A stretch of 64,000 nucleotides of DNA from Phragmites australis (lineage: Eukaryota > Streptophyta > Magnoliopsida > Poales > Poaceae): contig NC_084923.1 of assembly GCF_958298935.1 (NCBI RefSeq), positions 32,518,501-32,582,500 on the forward strand, in the 5' to 3' direction. The position numbers and the translations under genes were made by a program. Below the pieces are notes generated by a model. The model made no database searches and was not told where the DNA came from. It saw nothing but the letters and a program-made list of their open reading frames with translations. Below are positions 52,452-64,000 of the stretch, in pieces (within the stretch, counting starts at the first letter, position 1; every line of letters begins with the position of its first letter).

Positions 52452-53594
52452 TGATGGGGACATCCCAACCATTCATGCAAACCAAGATACTGCACCCGTA
52501 GTCCAAGGGTCGATTACATGAAGCCATGCCAAAAAGATACAACAAGAGGTGAACTCGCATCTTACTGAGTTAAACTTTAATAATGATGAGAATTTTATAC
52601 TACCTAAATGTTGTATATTTGTTTTGCTAAGGTTTACACCTGAAGAGAAGGACATTGCTTTGGATACAAAGACCTATGAGCAACGTCACGTAATCCTCGA
52701 CCAGCTCCGAGTAGCGCCGCATACTCCTCGACCAGTTCTGAGTAACGTCGTGTGCTCTTCTACCAACTCTGAGCAGCGCCATGTGATCCTCGACCAGTTC
52801 CGAGAAGTGCAGCGAGATACTCAACCATGAAGAAGAAACAACAACCACGAAGAGGAAGTGGTCAATCTCGTCGACCACAAAGAGGGGGCCTCGACCACCT
52901 CCACAAACTTCAACACTCTTAGTCTTGTGACAACTGCTTCAACTTCCACGAGTCATGCGACGAAGCCTGTGATGATTCGTCATGCATAATACACATGGTT
53001 GGAAAGATAATCAAGTCTACTTTCACACCCAATAAATGTTTCATCATTTTGACTTCCCAATAAGGAGTAATGGCCAATTTACTAAAGACTGCCAGAAGCT
53101 GAATAAGCCACGCGAGACTCTTCAACTTTAGACCTTTCAAATAGCTTATCTTCAAGGAAACTCCACCAACCTTTCACATATATCTAGGAGGGTTGTTCCT
53201 AGTATAAATACCCCCTTGTGCCACTATTATAGGATACTTTTGGATAATCAAAATATAAACCTTTTTGTTCAGCTGTGTGCTAACAAATTCAGAGAGTGAT
53301 CTCTACCCCTTTGCTCTTGTGGTTTCCTTGTGGAATTACAGAAGTGGCCACGTCATCGGCTCCCAATTGGTGCTCCTAGTTAGTTGATTCCAGGTTGTGT
53401 TGGTTGGTTCTTTGAGAGTGTGGTTGGGAAAAACCTCGATTCAGGTTACTGGTTAAAGACGGTGGTTGGCTTCAAGTTTTATTTGCCAGGTTGCACTGTT
53501 ATCCGCCTGCTTGCAGCTAGTTATCCGGCTTCTTTGAAGCAAGTTATCTTGTTCATGATCCTATGTTCTGAAGATCGGGACACCATCCGTATCA
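52452..53594 (+). mobile_element. Solo LTR nested in the Tekay 3' LTR (1143 bp)
   Basis: Starts TGATGGGG and ends GTATCA (TGAT/ATCA ends). The 5-bp duplication CAAGT flanks it at 52447-52451 and 53595-53599. The partner Tekay LTR shows the unoccupied site near 63031-63045. A TATA box, TATAAATA at 53203-53210, precedes a ~380-bp R/U5-like part, suggesting plus orientation. No internal coding region, so a solo LTR; the family (Copia or Gypsy) is not assigned. Confidence 0.8.
52688..52812. repeat. ~31-bp tandem repeat, four units, in the solo LTR
   Basis: Degenerate units around ATCCTCGACCAG(C/T)TCCGAG followed by (T/C)AGCGCC. They lie in the U3 part of the LTR, upstream of the TATA box, where LTR enhancers commonly sit. 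Confidence 0.75.
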
Positions 53595-55489
53595 CAAGTG
53601 CTAAGGTCAACTGCAATACTAGACAATGCTTAATTGATTCAAGTGGGCCTATAGCATCCAGGACTCCCTTCTCGAGCAATCCCTATTGCCCTCCTGAATC
53701 TCGGCTCATTCTCACTGGCTTACACCATCCTCCATCATCATTATCTTTGTGATATAAGGTAAGCCCTAAGGTCGTCAATGATGGCCGAACCACCGATCGA
53801 CTTCTACCGAAGACCTAAGCCATGCTAAGCATAATGCATTCTTCTTAAGTTAGACCATTATGTGACATGAACAACCCAAGTTACAAAGGATCAAGCGAAA
53901 AACAATGTCAAGGGAGGGTAATGCAGCAAATAGGATCTAACCCAAAACCCGACATAAGACTCATTGACATGCAAATATACATAAAGCATAACTTATCAAT
54001 TGATACAATATATGATCCAAAGTAATGGGATGAATGCTTAGATTCTTGCCTTGTTGATTAGCTTCACAAGCAATAGAAACAACCTCCAGATTGCCCTCAA
54101 TCACGCCCACGTCACCCTCCAATCCTTCATTTACTAAAGAAGAACACGTGCAATGATGAGCATGAAAGAGATGCAATGAAATATGTTGCATGATGCATAT
54201 CAGTAGTGGATGCATCCTAACATCAAGCTAAAATTATAAAACATACAAAGAAACAATGAAAGTTTGCAATCAAAACATTATTGAAAAGTAACACGAGTCC
54301 GGAGTCTCCGGACAAATCTCCGGACTCTCTGGATTTTTTCAATGTCTCCACATAATTCTCCAGACTCTCCGGGTTTCTGGATTTACTTTGGATCCAGACT
54401 CTCGGGATTTTTTTCCAGACTCTCCGAAGTTCTGTAGAACAATTGTTCACGATGATTCGTCGATCAAATCGACTTGCATGTTGAAATCTAAACCACATAA
54501 ACATGCAATAACACTAATACATTAGTTCTAAACCTAATACACTCACTCTACACCCTCAATTTACTAGCTATCTCATCCAAACCTTCTTTCCATCTCTAAT
54601 ACCTCAAGAACACAATGCTTTGCTAATCTTCCATTGCTGTTCACAAATTCAACTAAAACCAAGCTAAACTTGTGATGCTATCAAGGAAACCCGAGGGTAC
54701 TTACCCAAGGTCCTTTGCCAAGGCTTGAGTATGTCGATTTGGGGAAGAACCAAAGGAAAACACTTGGAGAAGGGAGAGCAAACTTGTTGAAAGTTGCAAA
54801 ACAACAAGGGTGACGAATTTGATTGCAATCCTCCAAACCTTCATGCATGTGAGTAAGAATTAGATAGATGGAGAGCTCCTTGGATGGGATTTGGAGGAAA
54901 GAATGGACAGAGTGCTTGAGGGAGAAGAGAGGGGCTGTTGCCCTTGCTCTGTCCAGCTGAGAGAGAGAGCGAGAGCAAGAGAGTGAGTGAGTGAGGTGGG
55001 AGAGAGGGAGTGAGCTGAGGTGGGGGAAAAAGGAGGGGGTGGGCCAACCCAAAGTGGGTCCCACTTGCATGTGAAGCAAGCCATTTCAGTTGAAAATTAT
55101 TTCTATTTCTCCTCAATTTCTCCTCCCATTTTGTTCACTCAAGAGAGATGGCTCCAAAATTCTAAGGATTTTTGTGCCTCTAAAACAAAACATGATGAAC
55201 CCAATTAAATTGGATTCACCCAAAAGCCTAGGCGAGACTTAAACTAACATAAGTTCTAACGTCGGTTAGTTTCATAACACATAACAAACAAACCATAATG
55301 CTTAACATTTAAACATGATGCTTATGATGCTAAATTATGCTTAATGACATGATTAAGGAATTGGGATGTGACAAACCTCCCCCCTTAAAAGAATCTCGTC
55401 TTGAGATTCGGGTGAGCTTAGGGGAGAGTATGGTGAGTTGAGGAACTTCACGTTGTGGGAATGGAAACTAAGGCAACATTCACGTGTTG

Positions 55490-55650
55490 GAGAAAAACTC
55501 GGGATAGTCAGCCCGAAGTCGATCTTCATGTTCCCACGTTGCTTTATCTTCGGTATGATTGCTCTATTGAACCTTGAGAAACCTAAATGAATTGCATCGT
55601 GTTTTCTGTTCAGCCTCATCAAGAATGCGAATAGGATGCTTGCGATAAGA
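55490..55650 (-). pseudogene. Chromodomain of the Tekay element
   Basis: Minus strand: PIRILDEAEQKTR, then FRFLKVQ, a stop (55564-55566) at the position of the usual Trp, then SNHTEDKATWEHEDRLRADY and PEFF. The pattern matches the group II chromodomain at the C-terminus of plant chromoviral integrases, thought to direct insertion to heterochromatin. Inactivated by the stop. Confidence 0.75.
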
Positions 55651-56871
55651 AAGGTCAGGTTGAAGGTCTTTGTCATCCACTGTCACAACTTCGATTGGAA
55701 CGTGGAGACACTTCTTCAATTTTGAGACATGGAAGATATTGTGCACAACAGAGAGGGATGTAGGTATCTCTAGCTGATAAGCTGTCTCGCCATGCCGGGA
55801 AATAATTTGGAAAGGGCCAACATAATGTGGTGCCAACTTTCCTTTTATTTGGAAACACTGCATTCCTCTAAGGGGAGAGACCTTGAGATAGACGAAATCT
55901 CCAATTTTGAACACAAGCTCACATCGACGATGATCAGCATAGCTTTCCTGATGAGATTGAGCTATGAGAAGGTTCTTGCGAATGGTTAGGACTTGCTTTT
56001 CTACGTCTTTGACCAAATCCGGGCCTAGAAAAGCTCTTTCACCGGACTTGGACCAATTCAATGGGATTCGACATTTCCTTCCATAGAGTGCTTCAAACGG
56101 GGACATCTTGATACTCGATTGGCAACTATTGTTGTAGGAGAATTCCGCAAATGACAAGCCTATTGCCCACCTCTTCCTATAGGTGAGAGCACAAGCTCTT
56201 AACATGTCTTCAAGGATTTGATTTATTCTCTCTGTTTGACCATTGGTTTGAGGATGGTATGAGGTGCTATGGAAGAGTTTAGTTCCCATAGCTTCATGAA
56301 GGCTCTTCCAGTAATGAGAGACAAAGATAGACCCACAGTCGTAGATGATCTTTGTAGGAAGACAATGAAGACAAATAATTCAACCGAGGTAAAGCTCCGC
56401 ATACTGCTTGACAGAAAACATGGTTTTGACGGGAATGAAATGAGCTGATTTGGTCAACCAGTCCACAATGACCTAAATCAAGTGATACCCTTGAGTGGTC
56501 TTAGGTAGTCTGGTAATGAAATCCATATCGATTTCCTCCCACTTCCAAAAGGGAATAGGTAAGGGTTGGAGCGTACCAATCAGCTTGAGATGTTCGGCCT
56601 TCACCCTCTAGCAGACATTACACTCGATGATGTAATGAGTGACCTCACACTTCATGTGGGTCCACCAAAATCTTTGCTTGAGGTCTTGATACATTTTGGT
56701 GCTCCCGGGATGAATAGACATCCATGAGTCACGGGCTTCACCCAAAATCTTCTTCCTTAACTCATGGACCTTAGGGACCACAAGTTGCCTTCTAAACCAC
56801 AAGATGCCTTGATTATCCTCCGAAAACTCCACAACTTTGCCCTCCTTCGTCTTGTCACGAATTCGGGCCAT
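55564..56871 (-). pseudogene. Tekay integrase
   Basis: Minus strand. The zinc-binding end is WWTHMKCEVTHYIIECNVC (H-H-C-C type) at about 56608-56665. The core holds [18 protein letters not shown] and DCGS, with one catalytic position changed. The long intact C-terminal frame is 55564-56289 (YHPQTNGQTERINQILED, then YVGPFQIISRHGETAYQLE, then VHNIFHVSKLKKCL). The middle part (56290-56607) has stops. Confidence 0.85.
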
Positions 56872-56999
56872 GCCCTTGTCATCCTTCTATGCTTCCTTGA
56901 TTTGATCGAGGAGGGTGGATTTGACCTCAAGATTTGCAAGAAATCCCTTTGATACCATATTGAGTCCAAGTCTTCAAATTTCATCACAAAGTGTGGCAT

Positions 57000-57440
57000 T
57001 TCTGGGCTTGACCATAAGACAATTGCACCGAGCCTTTTGGCTCAGGGTATCAACAACGACGTTTGCCTTGCTGGGATGATAATGATCCTCCAATTTATAG
57101 TCCTTGATCAATTCAAGCTACCTTCTGTGCCTCAAGTTGAGGTCGGCTTGGGTGAATATGTATTCGAGGCTCTTGTGATCGATGTAGATATTACAAAGAT
57201 TACCAAGAAGGTAATGGCGCTAGATTTTTAGAGCATGCACAACAGTAGCAAGCTCTAAATCGTGAGTTGGATAATTTCTCTTATGACACTTCAATTGGCG
57301 AGAAGCATAGGCGACGACTCGGCCCTCTTGCATGAGAACACAGCTGAGACCTATACAGGAAGCATCACAATAAACATTGAAACTCTTGCCCACATCTGGT
57401 TGAGAAAGGACGAGAGCAGTAGTGAGAAGATTCTTCAAGG
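57000..57440 (-). pseudogene. Tekay RNase H and connection
   Basis: Minus strand. Open frame 57220-57438 with [20 protein letters not shown] and [20 protein letters not shown]. It continues as [12 protein letters not shown] and the tether (NVVVDTLSQKAR) to about 57010. A stop occurs in the second part. Confidence 0.8.
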
Positions 57441-57753
57441 TCTAGAAGGCTTGTTCACAAGCCCCAGACGAAGCAAACTTTACTCCCTTCTGCAAGAGTT
57501 CAGTCATAGGCTTGGCAATTTTGGAGAAGTTCTCAATGAACCAGCAGTAGTATCACGCAACTCCAAGAAAACTCTGAATGTCGGTGATGTTCTGCCATTG
57601 CCCCTAATTAGGGACATCTTGAACCTTTCTTGTGTCAACAACGACACCATTTTTGGAAAGGACATGATAGAGGAAAGCAACTTTCTTGAGCTAGAATTCA
57701 CATTTGCTGAACTTGGCATAAAGATGATGTTCATGGAGCCTTTCGAGAACGAC

Positions 57754-58330
57754 TCAGAGATGATGGGCATGTTCTTCTTCAGTCTTGGAATAAATGAGGA
57801 TATCATCGATGAAGATTACGATGAAAGAATCTAGCTCTTTCATGAACACTGTGTTCATTAGATACATGAAGTAAGTTGGTGCATTGGTTAGGCTGAAGGA
57901 CATGACCGTGTATACATAGAGTCCATAACGAGTGGAGAAAGCCATTTTAGGAGCATCCTCCGATCGAATCTTTATTTGGTGATAACCCAATCTTAGGTCA
58001 ATGTTGGAGAAGAAATGAGCACCGGTCAATTGATCGAATAAGATGTCAATGCAGGAAAGGGGATATTTATTTTTGATAGTGATCACATTGAGAGGACGAT
58101 AATCAACACACATCCTCAAAGTATTATCCTTCTTCTTGACGAAGATAGCCAGACATCCCTAAGGTGAGGAGCTCGGAAGAATGAAACCCTTCTCAAGTAA
58201 TTCCTTCAACTGTTTCTTCAATTCCATTAACTCATTCGAAGACATACGATAGGGCCTTTTAGACACCGAGGCTGTTCCGAGTGTTAGTTCAATCAAAAAT
58301 TGAACATCTCAGTTGGGCGACATCCCTGGT
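57754..58330 (-). pseudogene. Tekay reverse transcriptase
   Basis: Minus strand. [20 protein letters not shown] starts the open segment 57754-58119. It includes [15 protein letters not shown] and the active-site [10 protein letters not shown] (near 57780-57815). The N-terminal part to 58330 has stops. The thumb (57440-57750) is degraded. Confidence 0.85.
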
Positions 58331-58332
58331 AA

Positions 58333-58863
58333 TTATTCAGGAAAAACATCTAGGTACTCACACACCACTGGGATATTCCAAAGGTTTGTGGTTGCAGCAC
58401 ACTCTAAAGTATAGAGATGGGGACCACCCTCTCCCAAGTCGAGGGGGGTAGGGACACCAGTCAAATTTTTGAGAGAGATGATCCTCCAAGTGCAATTGAT
58501 GAGAACACCATATTTGGTCAACCAATTCATTCCTAAGATGACATCCACTCCCCTAGTATCAAGAATGACCAAGTTCGCAGAAAATGGAACTTCTTCAACG
58601 AGGATCTCGGCCAAAGGAATGACTTGATTGGTTTGCAATTGGGTATTGGGTGCATCAATATGATATGAAGAAGGTAGAGTCTTGGTGACCATATTTTGAT
58701 GCAAGATGTAACCCTCCTTAACAAATGAATGAGATGCTCCGAAATCAAAAAGTGCAACTGCAAGGTGGGAATTTATGAGTACCGTACCAACAAGCATACT
58801 ATCATCCTTCTGAGCCCCTTCAGTGGTGATGTGGTTCACCTGGCCACGTTTGGGAACTTGCAT
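58333..58863 (-). pseudogene. Tekay protease domain (open frame, 176 codons)
   Basis: Minus strand. VALFDFGASHSFVKEGYI carries the aspartic-protease D-x-G motif with Phe in the middle position (usually Ser). ILDTRGVDVILGMNWLTKYG is the second conserved segment. A stop separates it from gag upstream. Confidence 0.8.
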
Positions 58864-58867
58864 AGCC

Positions 58868-59909
58868 TTAGATGCCTACTGAGAGGGTTGTGCTTGTAGT
58901 GGTGGCCTTGGAGCAATCACCACGACTCCCATCTTTGGAAAATGACACTCCCATGCAAAGTGCCCGACATGCCCACAATTGTAGCATGGGTTGCGGGGAC
59001 CACCAACCACACTTACTTGTGACCCCGCAGGCCTTGGAGTTTGTCCTGGTGATGAGGAGCATGAACGTTGCACCACCCACATAGGACGTGGAGCACACGG
59101 TGTTGACATGGAAGACGGAGGGAATTAATTCCCCATTCGCTAACGTTGATAGCACCCGCCCATAGAGGATGATGGGACCCTCTTACGCTTTTTCTCCTCT
59201 TGATGGTTCTTCAACTTGTGTGCGACAGTGAGAGAGGTGCTCACCAACTTATTGAAGTCAGCAAACTTGTGAGTAGATAAACAGTCTTGCATCTTGGTGG
59301 AGGTACCATTTACAAAGCGATCTTGCTTCCGTACATCGGTACCGATTTCTTTTGGTGCATATTGTGCCAAGTGGTTGAACATTTGCACATATTCCACGAC
59401 CGACTTGCCTCCTTGCTTGAGGTCCAGAAATTCTCACTGCTTGATATGCATTATCCCTTTAGGGATATGATAATCGCGGAAGGCTTAGCGGAACTCCGCC
59501 CATGAGATGCGATGATCAGTGGCGTGCATGGTGAGATAGTTTGTCCACCACGCTCCAGCCGCGCCTTGGAGTTAATGTGCGGCAAATAGGGCCTTCTCGT
59601 GGTTCTCACACCGAAGAAGAGTGAGTTTCTGCTCGATGGTGCGCAGCTAGTGGTCCACATCGAGAGGATCCTTGGCCCGTGTGAAGGTAGGAGGACTAGT
59701 ACGGAGGATGTCCGAGTAGTCGTCACGGCGACCAGCTCCTCCTCCTTAAGGAGTCGTATTATGCACGAGTGCCTCGAGTAGAGTGGTCTGTGCATGGAGA
59801 TTCTGCTCGATTTGCATGAGCACATCCGCCATGCTCGGCGGCGGAGGTGGCATAGGTTGTTCTTGTTGGTCCCCTTAGGAAGATCACCTGAATTACCGCG
59901 GGTCCTCAT
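58868..59909 (-). pseudogene. Tekay gag with CCHC zinc knuckle
   Basis: Minus strand. Starts at ATG 59907-59909 (MRTRGNSGDLPKG), then changes frame. Core segments are GAAGAWWTNYLTMHATDHRI, EFLDLKQGGKSVVEYVQMF and FNHLAQYAPKEIGTD. The knuckle CYNCGHVGHFAWEC lies at about 58945-58986. Several stops and at least one frameshift. Confidence 0.8.
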
Positions 59910-61126
59910 CTTGCTAGGACGATAAGATGGAAAAGGAAGAGGTCAAATTCTGACATAGTGATACAAGGCCATGGAAAAATGTACTAGTTGGATATCAAAC
60001 GCAAGTGATGCACACTAAGGCATCACACACCAAGGAAACGCAAGTGATGCACACTAAGGCATCACAGACCAAGGAAAAACACATGTTCAAAGGTGCTGAG
60101 AGTCCGCAAAATTGTCCAGAGTGTCCGCATTTCTATGAAAAATGCAGAGTGTCCATAAATTTTTGCGAAGGATCTGTAGTTTGGACAACATTTCAGATTA
60201 GATCTTGAGAAGGCAAAATGACCAAGGAACCTTAAGCGACAAGGAAGGGATAAATCAACAGGAATGCGGTCGGGCTCCTTAAATCCCTCTATATGTAAAT
60301 GCGTGCAAAATAAGAGATAGGAATGAAGTATGCTCAATCCCTACCTACACATTTTCTTTCCCGAGTGCATCACTCCCCATAATCGTCACAGGCATGAATT
60401 CATTCAGACCACCAATCATCACCCTTCGCGCGAGAAGATAAAATATTCACATGAATGGTGCATGTGCAACTCGCCGCACAAGCGACGTTTCATACGTTGT
60501 TGCCAATATATTCACTTCCCGTACCTTCACCTTACATGACACCTCATCTAATCACCACATGGGTAGACAACCATAACTACCATCGTATGGTGGATGTTCA
60601 TACATTATTGCTAACATATTCACTTCTCGTACCATCGCCATATGGGACATACCAGGCCCCTACCTCGCACTAGTTGAGCCCCCAATATTGACCGCTATTG
60701 GAATGCGTCCCTTACCTTCTTACCCTTTTTGTCGATCGCGTCGATGCAATATGAGTAAAATGATAGATTAATATATCACCATCAACAGAATTGAAAGACA
60801 TATTAAATAGTCATAATAATCATACAACCTAAAGTTACAACATAAAAATATCATACATAGGGCATAATATAACTAACTTAATTGTCCAAAAGTTCACAAA
60901 AAGAAACTACGCCCTATTACATAAATAAAGCTCCACCGACTTAAAACCACCCACTATATGGATCCCGAACTAAGTCCTCTAAAAATTCATCCAAAAGGTG
61001 ATGTTGGGGGTAGCCCGTATCATCAATGGCCTCAGGATGTGAGAGAGGATGTGACTCACCCAACAACACTTCCCTCGTGTATCCCGAGTTGTGAAACTAT
61101 GCACTTGCACCGCATACTCTCACACC
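59910..61126. other. Untranslated spacer of the Tekay element
   Basis: Between gag and the extra ORF. AT-rich, with a duplicated GCAAGTGATGCACACTAAGG block (about 60001-60060) and GTGTCCGCA-like repeats (60100-60165). No coding signal. Confidence 0.4.
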
Positions 61127-61755
61127 TCAGCCACAGGGACGAGATACCCGTGTGCCTTGCACCACTGAAAAGCGATGAGTGTGAGGTGCTATACCATACT
61201 GCATCATATGGCCCTCGCCATACGGCACCTCGCGGTTCACCAATCTGCACCGCACTTGTGGTTCCAATGCATGTTGCAACCTGTTGTAGCGCCTACGCGT
61301 CTCCCACAACTCAGCCACCACACAACGGTAGTATTGGTCTAAGGAGCGAAACAATTCTACCATGCGGTGCTCATTGAGTGGGACAGCATCCGGGACATCT
61401 TCAAAGTAGTTGACGTTGTTGCTCCGAATTGGAAAATAGATGAACGCCATCCACGAAGAACTGACAGTTCATCACGAAGTGCAGCCATCGCCTTGTATGC
61501 CACATATTGGACCGCCATTTCTTCTGAAGTCCCCATCGCCTTGAAGTAGTGGGGATTGGCCCCACCTTCAATGATCCTTGCTCGAATGTCCACGGTCGCC
61601 AAGCAGTCCACCAAATCCGGTCCAATTCCTCACACATACACCGCATACTCTGGCACATAGGTGAAGTTAGCATGCCAAAGCATTTTGCGGAGGAGTGCTG
61701 GAAAACCTTCCACACCCTCAGCATGAGTAGCCATTACCAACGTAACAGCGGCCAT
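61127..61755 (-). pseudogene. Extra ORF between the 5' LTR and gag of the Tekay element
   Basis: Same strand as gag-pol. From ATG 61753-61755 the frame reads MAAVTLVMATHAEGVEGFPA, then MLWHANFTYVPEYAVYV, one TGA, GIGPDLVDCLATVDIRARII, then NPHYFKAMGTSEEMAVQYVA and YKAMAALRDELSVLRGW. After a single frame change near 61440 it continues FIYFPIRSNNVNYFEDVPD, LNEHRMVELFRSLDQYYR and LWETRRRYNRLQHALE to 61127. That is about 205 codons with one stop and one frameshift. The first half has the character of a small alpha/beta domain with a conserved-looking GTSEEMAVQYVAYKA helix. Family not firmly identified; I recall similar pre-gag ORFs in some grass Gypsy elements but cannot confirm it here. Confidence 0.5.
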
Positions 61756-61949
61756 CCTTAACGCATTAAGAAATCAATTTTAAGCATGTTAGCAACAAGA
61801 AGAGGTACGATTAGCTCTAAGATAAGATGAGGATTAAATATAACAAATACTTAGGAACTAAATATAAACTTTAAAGGGTTGTCTTAGTGAGGTTGACAAA
61901 ATTTTATTAACCCATCCTAAGTATTTTTAGGCTACTTTATTAAACCAAA

Positions 61950-61963
61950 CTCTAATGCCACGC
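61950..61963 (-). other. Primer-binding site of the Tekay element (iMet-like)
   Basis: On the minus strand TGGCATTAGAG, directly after the 5' LTR, resembles TGGTATCAGAG with two transitions. Confirms element orientation. Confidence 0.6.
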
Positions 61964-64000
61964 TGTGAGGAACCATCCAGATAATATTCTAATTAATCAT
62001 TAAGTCAATCATTTATGTAATCATGACTACAATGATTAACCAGAATATCACCCTGATAGTCCCAGTATATGTTTTGTGCCCAAGATCGGAACACACACCT
62101 TTACAACAAGCACATCATCACAAGACATAATAAAGAGTGAATAATTAAATTAAGTTACAAGTCTTTAAGTAGATTAACTTTACAATGAAAGCATAAACCA
62201 AACATTGTTAGAATAACTACGCATCGGAAAGAGTTACATTATGACAAAAGATGGGTAGTGCCGTTGCCCTAAGATGCCACCCCAAAATAACAACACTTGA
62301 GTAGAATGGCACTACTCATGCTCGTTGCCAACATCGGTGGGCATAAAGTAGCCAAATACTAAACCTTCCTCACTAGAAAAGCAAACAAAGCACATGAGTA
62401 TGAAGGTACTCGCAAGACTTAATCCATAATGGACACTTATAAATAGCCTGACTCTAAGGAGAATGCAATTAGGATAATTAGCAAGGACTCGGCCACAAGG
62501 TTAAGTGAATTTCATATGCAAGAGCAATTTCGACTCAAGTGTAAGCATCTACAACTAACCATAAATAATAGTCTACCTTGAGATCATTACCATACTATAA
62601 TTATAACTTGAACCGTATCAAAGCTTCAACAACATCACCATACATTTCCTAACATACCATCACAACCACAATCAAAACTCTATGATTGATGCAAATGGAC
62701 AAAAGCGTGCTTATAACCGACAGCACGTCAATTTAAATTGTTTTACACCTTGCAGAGGATACTCCATTACCCACATGACTTGAGGACCATATGTCTTGCG
62801 TGACCACACAAGTTCACACAAGGGGGTACTCATGTCAACCTTTCCCAAATAAGCCCTAACCATTTGAACATGCGCCTTGATATACGAGGGTTATCTAAAA
62901 CTACTCCCAAAGCAAACTAGATACCTCTTCCAATCCTAATATGCCAACAACACCCGATACTAGCACGTCAAAAGATCACAACTATATAAGGTATTCGGCT
63001 CATCCGTCCCATATACGGATACGTACTAAGTACAAAAAAGTGCTAAAGCTAACTGCAACAACAGACGATGCTTAATTGATTCAAACGGGCCTATAGCATT
63101 CGAGACTCCCTTCTCGAGCCATCCCTATTGCCCGCTCGAATCTCAACTCATCCTCACTAGCTTACATCATCCTCCATCATCATTATCTTTGTGATATAAG
63201 GTAAGCCCTAAGCTAACGAATGATGGTCGAACCACCGCTCGACTTCTACTGAGGACCTAAGCCATGCTAAGCATAACACATTCTTCTTAAGTTAGACCAT
63301 TATGTGACATGAACAACCCAGGTTACAAAGGATCAAGTGATAAACATAAATAAAACATAACTTCTCAACTGACACAATATATGATCCAAAGTAATGTAAT
63401 GAAAATGCTTAGATGCTTGCCTTGTTGATTACCTTCACAAGCAACAGAAACAACCTCCGGATCATCCTCAATCACGCCCACGTCACCCTCCGATCATTCG
63501 TTCACTAAAGAAGAACGCGTGCAATGATGAGCATGAAAGAGATGCAATGAAATATGATGCATGATGCATATCAATAGTGGATGCATCCTAACATCAAGCT
63601 AAAAGTACAAAACATACAAAGAAACAATGAATGTTTGCGATCTAAACATCGTTAGAAAGTAACAGGAGTCCGGAGTCTCTGGACAAATCTCCAGACTCTC
63701 CGAGTTTCTGGATTTTTTCTGGGATATCTGGACTCTTCAGATTTTTATCTAGACTCTCTGAAGTTCTGTAGAACAATTGTTCACGATGATTCGTCGATCA
63801 AATCGACTTGCATGTTGAAATCTAAACCACATAAACATGCAATGGCACTAATACATTAGTTCTAAACCTATTACACTCACTGTACACCCTCGATTTACTA
63901 GCTATCCCATCCAAACCTTCTTTCCATCTCTCAAGAACACGACATTGCTTTGCTAATCTTCCATTGCTGTCTACAAATTCAACCAAAACCAAGCTAAACT
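61964..64000 (-). repeat. 5' LTR of the Tekay element, truncated by the window
   Basis: Direct repeat of the 3' LTR starting TGTGAGGAACC; reaches the point equivalent to about 54670 of the partner at the window end. Lacks the 1.14-kb solo LTR, showing the empty site near 63031-63045. Confidence 0.9.

Larger units (their letters stand above)
51379..55373 (-). repeat. 3' LTR of the Tekay element (3995 bp including a 1.14-kb insert)
   Basis: Aligns along its length with 61964-64000 apart from the insert at 52452-53594; net LTR length about 2.85 kb. Blocks shared nearly identically include AAGATCGGAACACACACCTT and TTGTGATATAAGGTAAGCCC. Also holds GGAGTCTCCGGAC-like reiterated motifs at 54300-54430. 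Confidence 0.9.
51379..64000 (-). mobile_element. Tekay/Del-type Ty3/gypsy chromovirus, running off the right edge
   Basis: LTRs at 51379-55373 and from 61964 to beyond the window. Minus-strand reading: LTR ends TGTCACATCCC...CCTCACA, an iMet-type primer site at 61950-61960, an extra ORF, gag with CCHC knuckle, protease, RT, RNase H, integrase and a chromodomain, and a polypurine tract (AAGGGGGGAGG) next to 55374. The C-terminal chromodomain marks a chromovirus; the long LTRs and TGTCACA start fit Tekay/Del. Every domain has at least one stop or frameshift, so it is inactive. The right target site is outside the window. Confidence 0.9.

Noticed and set aside
54681..55116. Ser/Pro-rich minus-strand ORFs in the Tekay LTR
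   Set aside because: Arise from a GA/CT-rich tract of the LTR in several frames at once; not coding.

Overview
This is a window of plant nuclear DNA, most likely from a grass (Poaceae, probably panicoid). The support is GT-AG introns in every host gene, GC-rich first exons with AT-rich introns, and repeats typical of grass genomes: Tat and Tekay Gypsy elements, Copia LTRs, short MITEs, SINE tails and CACTA remnants. There is no sign of prokaryotic organisation. The species cannot be named from this sequence.

The left half is gene-bearing. From left to right: the 5' two-fifths or so of a paladin-like phosphatase gene (minus strand, running off the left edge, start codon 3930); a degenerate Ty1/copia element at about 4.98-9.76 kb with unequal LTRs; a stretch without a recognisable host gene (9.8-13.5 kb); a complete 16-exon lysyl-tRNA synthetase gene (minus, 20319 down to 14081); a complete 15-exon SF1 Upf1/IGHMBP2-like helicase gene (plus, 20676-27212); a complete 10-exon inositol-phosphate / L-galactose-1-phosphate phosphatase gene (plus, 29732-32705); and a complete 4-exon LOG-like (SLOG-fold) gene (plus, 34107-35519). 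The exon phases of all five genes were checked and the reading frames join without gaps. The LysRS and helicase genes are head to head with only 356 bp between start codons; that gap holds a telo-box and six TGGGCY (site II) motifs, the classic signature of plant translation and growth genes.

The right half (36.2-64 kb) is nested retrotransposons. A grass Copia-type LTR (about 36.3 kb onward, minus) is split by a 13.15-kb Tat-lineage Gypsy element (37878-51030, minus, perfect 5-bp target duplication ACTAT). The Tat element carries gag, protease, RT, two RNase H regions and integrase on the minus strand. It also has one long plus-strand (antisense) reading frame broken by only two stops, a second acidic antisense reading frame, and a 48-bp coding minisatellite. 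Beyond a short CACTA-like relic comes a Tekay/Del-type chromovirus (51379 to beyond 64000, minus) with about 4-kb LTRs, a chromodomain, and an extra reading frame between the 5' LTR and gag. Its 3' LTR is itself interrupted by a 1.14-kb solo LTR (52452-53594, TSD CAAGT) that is absent from the partner LTR.

Nothing here is a wholly new biological system. The items most worth following up are the extra pre-gag ORF of the Tekay element, the Tat antisense ORFs, the bidirectional promoter, two GC-AG introns in host genes, and an inverted templated duplication in the dead Tat reverse transcriptase.
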